Positions 47,901 through 59,694 of a DNA stretch of 64,000 bases are shown here, in pieces. A model generated the notes under the pieces. The model was not told the origin of the DNA. It saw only the letters and a program-made list of their open reading frames with translations, and searched no databases. Position 1 is the stretch's first letter, and every line of letters starts with the position of its first letter. This stretch comes from Siphonodentalium dalli. Taxonomy: Eukaryota > Mollusca > Scaphopoda > Gadilida > Siphonodentaliidae. Both the position numbers and the translations under genes were made by a program. The DNA lies in NCBI GenBank assembly GCA_032622095.1, contig CP136061.1, positions 63,491,127 to 63,555,126 on the forward strand, given 5' to 3'.

Positions 47901-49175
47901 TGAAAGTGTCAATGACACTGTAGCTCAATTTGGAAAGGAGTTTATTTCTTGCTGAGCAATGAAAAGAATGATAAAGAAGAAGTCATGCTGAAGATTCGTA
48001 TAATGTTTGATCATGATTGGATGAGGGATATTGTCTGCAGTCTTTAGTCAGACAAAGAGTAAATTCCAAGATGACCACTGGCAGCCATTTTTATCAAAGA
48101 ATTTCGGTCAAATCTAGAGGTCATCCGAAGATCCATATGAAGTTTGGTGATGATTGGATGAGGAATGTGGTCTGCCAAAGGATTTAGTCACACAAAGAGT
48201 AAATTCCAAGATGGCCACTGGTGGCCATGTTTTTCAACAAATTTCGGTCAAAATAGGAGGCTCCAATCTAGATGTCACCCTGAAGATCCATATGCAGTTT
48301 GGTGACCATCAGATGGGGGATGTGGTCTTTAGGGTGTGCCAAAGGATTTAGTAATGCAAAGAGTAAAATCCAAGATGTTGCAGGCAGCCATGATTTTCAT
48401 CGAAAATTGTTTTAATTTGATAGCTCCCATCTAGAGGTGATTCTAAACATTCCTATATATTTTCAAATCAATTCTCCAATAAATGTGGAATCCGGGGTGT
48501 GCCGATGGATTCAACTTTGAAATCCAAGATGGCTGCTGGCGGCCATGTATTTCAACAATTTTCTATCAAAATAGGAGGCTCCCATCTAGAGGTTGCCCTG
48601 AAATCCATATGAAGTTTGGTGATGATCAGATGAGGGATGTGGTCTGTAGGGTGCCAAAGGATTTAGACATACAAAGAATAAACTCCAAGATGGCTGCTGG
48701 CGGCCGTGCTTTTCAATTTTTTTTATCAAAATAGGAGGCTCACATCTAGAGGTCACACCAAAAATCTATATGAAGTTTGGTGATGATTGGATGAGGGATG
48801 TGGTCTGTAGGGTGAGTCAAAGGATTTAGTTATACAAAGAGTAAATTCCAAGATCACTTTTGGTAGCCATGTTTTTCAACGAATTTGGTCAAAATAGGAG
48901 GCTCCCATCTGGAGGTCACCCTGAAGATCCATGTGAAGTTTGGTAATCATCAGATGGGGAAATGTGGTCTGTAGGGTGTGCCAAAGGATTTAGTAATGCA
49001 AAGAGTAATTCCAAGATGGCTGCCGGCAGCCATATTTTTCATCGAAATTTTTTCAAGTTTTATAGCTCCCATCTAGACATGATTCTAAACATGCCTGCAA
49101 ATTTTCAAATAAATTCTCCAATAAATGCGGGCTGCAGGGTGTGTTCATGGATTCAAATTTGAAATCCAAGGTAGC
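47901..49175 (+). mobile_element. Helitron-like (pearl/HINE-type) element, seven or more ~163 bp core repeats
   Basis: Starts with the family 5' end TGAAAGTGTCAATGACACTG then TAGCTCAA, containing the AGTGTCA-A-TGACACT hairpin. Core repeats follow, marked by CCAAGATGGC-like words at about 48066, 48206, 48370, 48524, 48685, 48848, 49011 and 49166 (most steps 154-164 bp). The ACGG-rich tail and 3' palindrome (AGTTGAGCTAAAAATG) are missing, so the 3' end is truncated. Confidence 0.75.
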
Positions 49176-50372
49176 TGCTTAGTGTATGAAATATGGCCTT
49201 GTGTTTCTTTTATTAACACATTTAACTAATTCTTCATTCCAAAAGTAAATAGAGCCATTCTGACCAGTGAGAGAGAATTTACGTTTATAAATAGTACTTC
49301 TGAGTCTGAGGTATCGACGGTTGCATTATAATTTATAATGGAAAGCTGAGGTATCACTATGAGCCGATTCTTTCTTGTTTTATCAAATCAAGCGTCCACC
49401 GATACCAATAATGTAGTCCATAAATAAACCAGTGGTACCTAAACAACAGAGAGCATTGTTTGATACAAATGGCATATCCCATGGTAAAGCAATAATTCAG
49501 TGACATGTACATGTATATTACTTACAATGTGAACAACATGTGTGCTTTATCAATGACACTATGTATACATGTATAGCGGTCATGAAAACTATGAGTAATG
49601 AGTTATATATGCTGTTTGGGCTATTCAAATTTACATGTACATGTATATTAATTTGTACGACTCTAAGTTGGGTAGGAAGTTACTAGGAACACTATTTGGG
49701 AGTATGCCATCCAAAAGTTTTCAAGTTGTTTATCCCAAAACTAGATAATATACATACAATGCAAAAGTCGTGATAAATTTGGTTGTTAGACATGCCAAAA
49801 CACCATTTTTCCATATATGATAGACAGATATAGTGTGAAACTCCAAAGGATTTATGAAAACAATGAGTGGCTTTGGCGTTACTTTATACTTATGCGATTC
49901 ACTCCTGTGCTTTAAAAAAAATGGCAGCTCTCTAGGCAACATAATAGCAATATGGATGTCATTTCTAGTTATTCTCAGCTTATGATTCAATTCATAACCA
50001 AAAACTTAAGATGCCAGTATCCTCTCAAACTTTAAACTTGGCACCATTTAGGGTGGGGGCAGCTTGTTGAATCAATTTTGGCAAAATAGCAAGAGTTTGT
50101 TGCCAAACATACTGAGATGGATACACGTTACAATTGCCCATGCTTCATGTAAAGATGGGAGGCGAAAAAGTTTAAGAGACCTACAAGCCGTACACTTCTT
50201 CTCACTCTATGAGTCAAACGTTTTTGAGAGATACCATCTATTTAGAGAACAGTCCTGAATTTAACGGCTATAATGCAACATCCTAACGTGAGAATGACCA
50301 ATGTCCAGAGAAGTCAGCAAAAGCACCGTATTTCACATAAATGTAAGCATTCCACTGACTGCTCCAGAAAAA
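49176..50372. other. No gene recognised
   Basis: AT-rich. ACATGTACATGTATATTA occurs twice (about 49502 and 49632), a small dispersed duplication. No domain-bearing frame. Confidence 0.4.
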
Positions 50373-51030
50373 TGAAAGTGTCAATGACACTGTAGCTCAA
50401 CTTGGAAAGGGAATAACTTCATGTGTTACGGTCAATGCAGCGTTTAGGAATGCGAAAAGTTGAAAGGTCTGAGTAACACTAGATTATCAACATGAAGAGA
50501 TATATAAAGTAAAATTTAAGATGGTTGCTGATGACACTGTTTTCCAATGAAATTCAAAAACATTTGATAGCTTCCATCTAGTAGCTCAATATCAAGATTA
50601 ATATGAAGTTTGGTAATGATCGGATGAGGGAAGTGGACTGTAGGGTGTGCCAAAGTATTTGGCATGGAAAGAATAAAATCCAAGATGGCTGCTGGCAGCC
50701 ATGTTTTTTGGCCGAATGACCCCAAAATGACTCGTTCCAATTTACATGTCAATATTAACATCCATGACAAATTTCATGATGATCTGACCAAAGATATGAC
50801 CTGTAGCCTGTGTCAAAGGATTTAGTCATACAAAGAGTAAAATCCAAGATGACCCCAAAATGACTCGTTCCCATCTACATGTCAATATCAACTTCCACAA
50901 CAACTTTCATGATGATCAGACGAACACTTCGGCCTGTAGTCTGCTAATGGATTGAATTATGAAATGCAAGATGGCAACTGGCCATCAACAGCCATGAAAA
51001 ATTTCATAATGATCCCAAGGCTGATCAGCC
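50373..51030 (+). mobile_element. Helitron-like (pearl/HINE-type) element, partial
   Basis: Family 5' end TGAAAGTGTCAATGACACTG at 50373, then diverged core repeats with CCAAGATGGCTGCTGGC (about 50681), CCAAGATGACCCC (about 50847) and GCAAGATGGCAACTGG (about 50968). The 3' palindrome is absent. Confidence 0.7.
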
Positions 51031-51669
51031 GGTGGATTCTTGAGAAGTGGACACTAGACCATCAGAATCCGTTGAGAAAAAAACTTTATACATTAAAACA
51101 TGCATTGGTGGGTTGGCGGCCAGACTAATATTACTGCATGTGCATTCTTTACATTCTCTTCTTTCGGAAATATCTCACAGGAAGTTCGGAAGGAACATAT
51201 ATACAAAGATCAGGACAGACCGAAAAACATTACTTGCGTCCAGCATAGACTGGTGCACTGGACGAGCGGGGTCCCTAAACAATGCATGCAAGACTGACGA
51301 GGAAATTTACTTTGAGTGGCCTACATACAATTTGGTTCCCATCTGTGAATTAAATACTGTTTATGGAGAAATGCAAACAAAGGCTGATACATCTGGCAAA
51401 AACCATTAAGCAAATCCTGATTAAAGGTTTGCCAGTTAAGCAAAAAATAATGTTTAGTTCTGCTAAAGCAAGCTAAGTGTAGTTATCATACAGAAACCAA
51501 GAAAACAAACTTCTAATTCTAAAAAATCATATCCGACATAAATCACAATTCACTCTCAGCTTGTATATTTTAATCATAAATACATGCATAAAATTTTATT
51601 TCATTTCCCTCATCAAATCAGATCATGGAAAGACAAAAAAAAAGTTAGATTCTCCCATTCAGTCATAAA
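51031..51669. other. No gene recognised
   Basis: Short frames on the plus strand (about 51047-51409) show no domain I can name. Confidence 0.35.
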
Positions 51670-53433
51670 CACTCCCGTGTATGTGGTATCGCCAAACCCG
51701 AGGGTATCACCAAACCAGACCATGCGGTTTTGATAAATGAACATATCTTCCCTCAGATGAAGCTATATATCTCCCAGTTAAATGGCGATATCCATTCTTC
51801 AAAACATAATTTCACAAAGCGGAATGCTCGCTCAATGGGATAGCAACCATAGCTTGCTCTCATTCCGATAAATTTAATAGAAATTCCGACTCATTTCCGA
51901 TTTTATCATAAATAGTAGACACTTTTTGATGTTATGTAGTTCATTTGAAACATAATTATCAGTCATAGATGGCGGATAATGCATATATCAATAGAAATAT
52001 ATATGTTTAATTAACCATAGAATTGTCTAGCCTGCTGAGTGGTTCGAAAAAAATACTATCTGCGTCCAAGTGTGGGTACCCACCATAACATCAGGTATCA
52101 AACCGCAGATCGATCCTGCGATGAGATATCCCAAATGAGAGCTGGGATGTTAAAGATGCAAATGATACGCTTCACATTTTGACCATTTCTGCTTGAAAAT
52201 ACCCCAATTATCATTTGGACAGGCCGACACATGGATAATCTTTAGGGTGGGGGTGCATGTGCAATGGTGAAAATGTTTGTTTGTGTTTTATGTTCTAATG
52301 TCATATTAATAGTATAGGCTATTCTGTGTTATTCGACATTATAGGCCCAGAACTGTACAATGAATGGAAACATTAAATCAGTGTAAATCATGAGTTAGCA
52401 GGGATGTGGCTAGAGGGTCCCTGTTAGGGGTCTTCACCTATATTTTCTAAATGCACCCCCTTCCAGTAACTTCTATTTGGACCCCCATGTTAGGTTCGAG
52501 TTTTCATCGAGTTCTTCAAACTGGGATATGACAACCCATGTTTAGATTTTTTTCATCTGGTGACCATTTCAGTCCACAAATTTGGGCGAAATTATTTAAA
52601 TTATCTAAATATGCTGATTTTTCTCTGAAAACAATTTACACACTAAATACTAAAAAAGGGTTAAGGACCGGTAGAAGGGACTGACTAAGGGATTAATTAT
52701 AATATAATTAAACCTGCTGCGCTCCGGTGGTTGGATGCGGAGTGGCTGTTTTTGCTTTGTTCACAGAGATAATTGTGATTATAGCTCCACTCGTAAAAAA
52801 CGAACACGAGACCTGATGATGAGTATAACGTGTCAAGCATCGTAAATGCATTTGTCATCAGGGACAGGATTTGTTTTGTTGGGGGTGTCTCACAACCTCG
52901 GTCAAACTATTCAACAGAGAAAAATGTATACCATAGCACGTGATGGCAATCAATCGAGCAATTTGTAATGATAATTCTGATACAAAACATTGCAAGAAAA
53001 GATAAATAATTATGCATGCTCAAGATCCACGAACATACTGGGCTACATCTGAAGATCACATGTTCTGTTCTCTTGGTCAGGTAATTCATCCACTCATTCG
53101 GTATGTGGCAGTGGTGAGTTGGTGTAACATAACATCTCCCACATACGTCGGTCAACACTTTTAACATTTGGAAATGTCTTGCCCAACATAACCTCAGTTG
53201 GAAATTTCATTCCAAAAATTGGTTCACATTTTTGTAGTATTTAGTGTGTAAATTGTTTTCAGACAAAAATCCGCATATTTAGATAATTTTGGCCATATTT
53301 TTTAACTGAAATGGTCGCCAGATGAAAAAATCTAAACTTAGGGGTTGTCATATCCAGCAGTTGGAAGAACCTGTTGTAAACTCGAACCTAAAAGGTGCAA
53401 ATAGATGTTACCGGAAAGGGGTGCATTTATAAA

Positions 53434-53953
53434 CTACTAGCCGATGAGCCCGACGTTGTCCGGGCTATTCAAAAAACAAATTTCAAGTCGATAGCTCCAC
53501 CCGTTTCCGAGATCTGGTCTGCGCATGCGCGAAGCTGGCGTCGCACGGGCTCGGCGACCCGATAAAATTCGTATCCGGGGCAAGACACATTCACATACCA
53601 AATTTCAAGTCGATAGCTCCACCCGTTGCCGAGATCTCGTCTGCGCATGCGCGAAGCTGGCGTCGCACGGGCTCGGCGACCCGATAAAATTTGCATCCGG
53701 GGCAAGATACATTCACATACCAAATATCAAGTCGATAGCTCCACCCGTTTCCGAGATCTCGTCTGCGCATGCGCGAAGCGGGCGCCGCACGGGCTCGCCA
53801 ATACGACAACGTTCACCGCCTGGTCAAACTACACACACGTACCAAGTTTCGTCCCGATCGGTCGAGAATCGTAGATTTGTATAAATGACAGACAGACAGA
53901 CAAACAAACAAACAAACATACATACAGACAGAGGTCTTCAAAATATATATGAG
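53434..53953. mobile_element. Short interspersed element with three ~122 bp tandem repeats
   Basis: Begins CTACTAGCCGATGAGCCCGA and ends CTTCAAAATATATATGAGAT. It has three repeats marked by CAAGTCGATAGCTCCACCCG and GCGCATGCGCGAAGC (starts about 53481, 53603 and 53725), then a GACAGACAGACAAACAAACA tail. It is the same family as the elements inside the tandem array. The undisturbed left palindrome arm supplies the empty site (TGCATTTAGAAAATATAGG), which fixes the boundaries within a few bases. Confidence 0.75.
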
Positions 53954-54269
53954 ATAGGTGAACACCCTAACAGGGATCCTCTAGCCACTTCTCTGCTAAC
54001 TCATGATTTACACTGATTTAATGTTTCCATTCGATCTGCGGCTTTGATAACCAAAATTATTGTGGGTACCCACAGTTGGACGCAGATAATATTTTTGCGA
54101 ACCGCTCTGCAGGCTAAACAATTTTATGGTTAATTAAACATATATTTTTCTATTGATACACGCATTACCCATCATCTATGAGTGATAATTATGTTTCAAA
54201 CTAACTACTTAACGTTAAAAAGTGTCTACTATTTATGATAAAATCGAAAATGAGTTGGAATATCTATTA

Positions 54270-56534
54270 CAGTAAAACATCTCTAAACCGAACATCCTTT
54301 GGACTGGCCCTTCTGTTTGGTTTAGAGAGGTGTTCGGTTTACAGAAAATCGCAAAACCATCGGAATATATTGCCGCCGGCAGTAAGCTTTATCGAGACAT
54401 GAACATATTATTACTGATTACTTAAACTTTATTTAATAAACTACAAAATATAACATAAATTGCAATAGATAAACATGCTATAATAAGAAATTAATAGATG
54501 TATAGAGAAATCAGGAAACACGGAAATGATACAATTTACAGTGATTCGCGGTAGATTTCAACTCTGAGATATCGTTTTCCACAACGGCTCATTAATTGTG
54601 ATAAGTTGATTTTATAAAACTGTGATGGTAACAATAAACCACCATCCTGTACTTTTAGCGAATTAGTGTTTAGTTAAATTAGTTTGGACAATTGTTGTAA
54701 AAACAAAGAGTCCATTCCAGCACAATAGCTGATGGAAAAACAATGTGTCACTGCTCTAATTACCTGTGAAATCACCATTGTTCAATCAGTTTGTGATATA
54801 ATCAAACACGTATCTGTATGTATCTGCATGTATCTGAAGGTGGTGCAGTGCAGTAACCAATTTTGGTTTAGGCGCATCTAATTAGACACCTGTTGTTTAA
54901 TCCATTTCAAAGCTTTGCCGATACAAAAGACCGCTAATTAAATTGGTACGCCTATTCAATAGAACGAAAGTACATTACCTGTATGCGCATTCATCTGGTA
55001 TCGCTTTCAGAATTTATTTAGAAAAAGAATTAAATATAAATACGGCAGTATCTTTTTATTCTCAGGCATTAATTATATTCGTTTTAATTTGTAAATAAAT
55101 TTGATTAATTTACCACTTCGTCCGTTTGTAACCAACTGATGGTGATCGAGGTCACACACAGGTCAACTCAAAAGCGTTCAGATTTTGAAGGTAAACATTA
55201 GTGTATTTATTCACTTATAAAGGACTAATAATGCTGTCCGGTATTCGGAGTACACTTAAAGCATTCAGATATTGGAGACATTAGTGTATTTGTTCTAGTG
55301 ATGTTCCGATAATGAAAAAGCCCTTCGGACCGATTTCCGATAACTGGAGGCACAATCGTACGATTTCCGATGTTTATATATACTGTTCGTTTGCTCCCAT
55401 AATGGACTTATATACAATCATTGCACTCCTATCCCGGTATAGTTTCAAAGAAATATATACCACTGTCTCCAAAGTATTTCTACCGACGTCAGTTGTGCGC
55501 TGCCTTTGATGTATACCGGTAGTTGTTTTGACAAAGAGATCAAAGGTGCCGACTCAGAGTAACGTTTTGACCGTGTGTGGTGTGAAACACTTGCACGCGG
55601 TGTAAAAGTCTTGATTAAATACTTGTAAGTTGCGACAATGTATGGAATGGCGATGATTATTAACTAAATTTAGATTGAAGGATAATAATTGCTGTCATAT
55701 TTGTCTGAGATTTCCCCAAGTTCCCATTGGTCACACCTTTTGTCTTTTAACAACTGGGAAGCTTTTATAGTTCCGCCTACTCAATTTTGTTTTCGCAAGA
55801 CCGCCTCCAAGTTCAACGTGGAGCTAAGCGTATTTCATAGCATACGCTGTACAGACGAAAAAGCTAATTATGCCCCTCCTCATGATCACGTTGGTCGTTA
55901 TTGAAGACAGTTCTGATCGCGACTGTACTAATTAATCAGTGTGTGCTTCAAATTATTGACATATATTGAATGTGACGTCACATGGCACGTGCTCAACAGG
56001 TAGCTACACTGTATAATGAGGTCAGCACTGTTTAAAGCTTTCTTTGAATCTATTTTGTGTCACCGCAATTGAACCAATAACTTCATATTACACGGGATGT
56101 CGGGCAGGTGTATTTCCATATGTTTTATATATAGTCATATCAGACTGTTTGGATGATGCCAATGGCTTCTTTTTTAGGCTGTTACAACTGCGTTTTACAT
56201 TCAATACTACGGTTGTATTGCGTACGTTTATTAAAGCGTGCATATTGTGCTTAGTTACTGGAACGTTTTTATCTGTTTTGACAAACGGTAATAGCCGATG
56301 TTCAACTGCGAGGTACGATTAATACCCGATGGGCTATTATCGGCCGATGATCGGAATCCCCAATTTGTTCAATTATGAACTAATAGCGCTGTCCAGTATT
56401 CGGAGTACAGAGGTTTCGGATAATAGAGGTAATCATTAGTGACAATGCACTTGGGTAAATGCGGGACCGAACAATTCGTTTGGAATGGTGAGGGATTCGG
56501 ATTGTAGAGGGTCCAGTTTGGAGTGGTATCACTG
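54270..56534. mobile_element. pogo/Tc1-like DNA transposon (TA target), non-coding or decayed
   Basis: Left terminus CAGTAAAACATCTCTAAAC and right terminus (reverse complement) CAGTGATACCACTCCAAAC, each next to TA (54268-54269 and 56535-56536). A subterminal inverted pair is TAAACCGAAC / GTTCGGTTTA. Removing it joins GAATATCTATTA to TATTTATCGG, which matches the intact left arm of the palindrome. A CAGT start with TCTCTAAACCG-type TIR and TA target suits pogo/Tigger-like elements. No transposase frame was recognised. A segment near 55225 is repeated near 56385. Confidence 0.7.
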
Positions 56535-56992
56535 TATATTTATCGGGGTGAGAGCAAGCTATGGTCGCTATCCTATTGAGGGATCATTCCCCTTTGCGAA
56601 ATTATGTTTTTAATAGTGGATATCACCATTTAACTGGGAGATATATAGCATTATCTGAGGGAAGATATATATGTTCATTTATCAAAACCGCATGGTCTGG
56701 TTTGGTGATACCCTCAGGTTTGGCAATACCACATACACGGGGGTGATAAAGGTATACATTTGAAGAGTCTATTATTAATTTGGAAGGGTGCTCAGGGTAA
56801 ATTAGCAGACAAGTCAGTCGATAAGATAACACAACTTTATACAAGTGCAGAAGAATTTATATAAATTGGTGAAATGTTCAGATATTAAATTCAACAAACA
56901 ACATATGTTTATTTGTTGAACTTATTATTTGAATATTTCCTTAGGAACTACCCCTCAATGAGTATTTAGTATTAAAGAAATTATTAACCTAC

Positions 56993-57127
56993 TCTGGGTA
57001 CAGCTTGGAAATTTCCAGTATAATCCATCAGTACACTGACATCTGTATATGTTCTGGTCATCTGCTCTACACTGTGTGTTGCTGCCAGCACACTGATCTG
57101 AAGGTCCACCATTAGTGCAGGCTATCT
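56993..57127 (-). CDS. EGF-like domain exon (internal, phase 1-1)
   Basis: A 135 bp exon (45 codons), acceptor CTTCTCCTTCAG (AG at 57128-57129), donor GTAGGT (56992-56987), phase 1 on both sides. It encodes IACTNGGPSDQCAGSNTQC, RADDQNIYRCQCTDGLYW, KFPSCTQ. The six cysteines are spaced 8, 6, 9, 1 and 10, consistent with an EGF-like fold. It is diverged from the array exon but has the same architecture, strand and phase, so it is probably an upstream module of the same protein. No defect seen. Confidence 0.85.
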
Positions 57128-58364
57128 CTGAAGGAGAAGTAGAGAATATCATCAATTAGTATCATCAGCTATTGACATTAATTTCACTTCCTGCAACAAT
57201 ATATCCAAAATCCGTTTGAATGTGTCTATACACATGTAATAACATAACCAAAATCCCTATGAATCCCAGGGTGGAAAAGTCAACATTTTTGGGTCAAAAG
57301 TTAGGAAAATGTATATAAACACAAAATGGTGAAATTTATAATTTTCTGGTTGAGACATGGCATTTAAGGTAAACCTATATTAAATTGTTAACAGGCCAAT
57401 TTTTATTGTAATTGTTTCGGGCAGGATCTGGGGAACAATATATCCAATTCGCTTTGAGGAATATTTTCTAGATATCTTTGAAATAGGGTCCTATTTATGG
57501 ATTTTTTGTGTCAATTTTGCAATTCCTTATTAGTCCAGTCAAACTGATGGAAAGAAATGTCCAAACATGAACAAATTTGCTATGCAATGACTTTTGGCGT
57601 ATTTGAGTGTGACTATACTCATATAATAACATATCCAAAATCCCCATGAATTCCAGAATGAGAAAGTCATCATTTTTGGGTCAAACTACTGGAATATGAA
57701 AACAAAATTGGTGAAAGTTGGAATTTTGTTAATAGACAAATCTGGCAACCATGAACACTCAGTCAAGTTCCCTGACTGACTAATGTGACCAAATAATAGC
57801 ATATCAAAAATGTCCATGCGTTTCATGAAGGAAAGTCATTAAGTTTGGATAAAAATTAAGAAAATAAGTAAGAAAATGGTGAAAATTGGAATTGTCTGGG
57901 AACAAGGTCGGCCAAAGTGAATCCCCAAGACTGGGGCCCCAGTATTAAAAATGATCCATTTTTTCTTCTGTACGGAAGTCTGCTCAAACTATTTTGACGC
58001 TAACATGTGGCCGTGTATTTACCAGGTAATATGGCAGCCATTTCCTGGAGTGTACTACCAATCACTTCAATGTCCTCTGAACTGTGACAGAAACCCGCAT
58101 TATTCTTGTTGCCATAGCATATGGCTGCCATTTCATGCATAAGTTGACTCTAAAATGGCGAATCCTAATTAGTTATAATAAGTCATATGCCGAGGATTTC
58201 ACAATTCAGTATCTAAAAGGTTTTCAAAATGACAGTGAAAATGGCAGTCGGAAGTAAACAATTGAAGTGGTTTTGTTTTGTTTATTTTTTTTTACTAAAT
58301 CTTACGATATCGAATAAATGTGTAGCCAATATGTAGTCGTATATGCCATAGTACATACATTACA
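57128..58364. repeat. Intron with three diverged repeats
   Basis: Three related blocks start near 57238, 57625 and 57795. They share ATAACATAWCCAAAATCCC, then AAAGTCATCATTTTTGGGTC, then AATGGTGAAA. They are old, imperfect direct repeats in what should be the intron upstream of the 56993-57127 exon. The remainder holds nothing recognised. Confidence 0.55.
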
Positions 58365-58977
58365 AATTTAATGATGATCAGTACGACCTGTAGCCCGTGC
58401 TAATGGATTGAATTTTGAAATTTGAAATCCAAGATGGCTACTGGTGGCCATGTTTTTATGCCGAGTGATCCCAAAATGACTCGTTCCCATCTACATGTCA
58501 ATATTAACATCCATTACAAATTTAATGATGATCAGATGAACAGTACGACCTGTAGCCCGTGCTAATGGATTGAATTTTGAAATTTGAAATCCAAGATGGC
58601 TGCTGGTGGCCATGTTTTTATGCCGAATGACCCCAAAATGACTCGTTCCCATCTACATGTCATTGTTAACATCCATGACAAATTTCATGAAGTTCCGACC
58701 AAAGCTACGACCTGTAGCCCGTGTCAAAGGATTTAGTCATGCAAAGAGTAAAATTCAAGATGGCTGCTGGTGGCCGAATGACCCCAAAATGACTCGTTCC
58801 AATCTACATGTCAATGTCAACAGCTATGATAAATTTCATAATGATCTGACCAAAGGTACGACCTGCAGCCCGTGCTAAAGGAAATTGTTGACGAGTCACA
58901 CACGCACCAACACACAGACGACGGATACCAAGCCATGGCAATAGCTCAAACTTTACAAAGTAAAGTTGAGCTAAAAA
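58365..58977 (+). mobile_element. Helitron-like (pearl/HINE-type) element with intact 3' end
   Basis: Three to four ~163 bp repeats (CCAAGATGGC-like words at about 58429, 58591 and 58755). They are followed by ACACAGACGACGGATACC and the family terminal palindrome AGCTCAAACTTTACAAAG then TAAAGTTGAGCTAAAAATG. The 5' hairpin is missing. Confidence 0.75.
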
Positions 58978-58984
58978 TGGACAA

Positions 58985-59022
58985 CGACACTATGTTTACC
59001 ATACTATGGTATGGGTAAACAT
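58985..59022. repeat. Short hairpin related to the 3' end of the 13 kb Helitron-like element
   Basis: GACACTATGTTTACCATACT then ATGGTATGGGTAAACATAA is an inverted repeat closely matching the terminal hairpin at 13799-13831. It fills the gap between two pearl/HINE-type elements. Confidence 0.7.
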
Positions 59023-59024
59023 AA

Positions 59025-59694
59025 TGAAAGTGTCAATGACACTGTAGCTCAACTTTTTAAAGAAGGTAATTTTTTTGTGATGAGCAATGAATAGAGAGAT
59101 TAAAAAGGAGTGTAAAAATGAGCAGTAAAGGATTTAGTCACACACAGAGTAAAATCCAAGATGGCTGCTGGCGGCCATGTTTTTTAGCCGAATGACCCCA
59201 AAATGACTCGTTCCCATCTACATGTTATTGTTAACATCCATCACAAATTTGATGATGATCAGACTAAAGGTACGACCTGTAGCCTGTGCTAAAGGATTTA
59301 GTCATACAAAGAGTAAAATCCAAGATGGCTGCTGGTGGCCATGTTTTTTGGCCGATTGACCCCAATCGTTGCCAACTACATGTCAATATTAACATCCATG
59401 ACCAATTTCATGATGATCAGACAAACAGTACGACCTGTAGCCCGTGCTAATGGATTGAATTTTGAAATCCAAAATGGCTGCTGGCGGCCATGTTTTTTTG
59501 CCGAATGACCCCAAAATGACTCGTTCCCATCTACATGTCAATGTCAACATTCGTGACAAATTTCATAAAGATCAGACCAAAGGTATGACTTGTAGCCCAA
59601 GGTAAAGGAAATTGTTGATGGACACATGCACACACGGACGACGGACGCCAATCCATGGCAGTAGCTCAAACTTACAAAGTAAGTTGAGCTAAAA
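59025..59694 (+). mobile_element. Helitron-like (pearl/HINE-type) element, complete copy
   Basis: This copy has both family ends. The 5' end is TGAAAGTGTCAATGACACTG then TAGCTCAAC. Three core repeats follow (CCAAGATGGC at about 59156 and 59319; CCAAAATGGC at about 59468). Then come ACACACGGACGACGGACGCC and the 3' palindrome AGCTCAAACTTACAAAG... GTTGAGCTAAAAATG. About 670 bp, non-coding, so non-autonomous. It is head to tail with the element at 58365-58977. Confidence 0.8.

Larger units (their letters stand above)
51670..56745. repeat. Second giant inverted repeat, right arm expanded by two insertions
   Basis: The left arm (about 51670-52656) is mirrored by a right arm (about 53230-56745). 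Examples: CACTCCCGTGTATGTGG with CCACATACACGGGGGTG; ATAGCAACCATAGCTTGCTC with GAGCAAGCTATGGTCGC; TGGGTACCCACCATAA with TTATTGTGGGTACCCA; TTTACACACTAAATACT with AGTATTTAGTGTGTAAA. Once the insertions at 53434-53953 and 54270-56534 are discounted, the right arm is about the same length as the left. The central spacer (about 52656-53230) is not palindromic and has no recognised coding. Foldback element or inverted duplication; class unknown. Confidence 0.85.

Noticed and set aside
53437-53475. Possible hammerhead ribozyme (CCGATGAG followed by a CCCG...CGGG stem) at the start of the short interspersed element
   Set aside because: The CTGATGAG-like box and a 6 bp stem II are suggestive, but the required GAAA box after the stem is absent (ATTCAAA), and no convincing stem III with a cleavage triplet was found.
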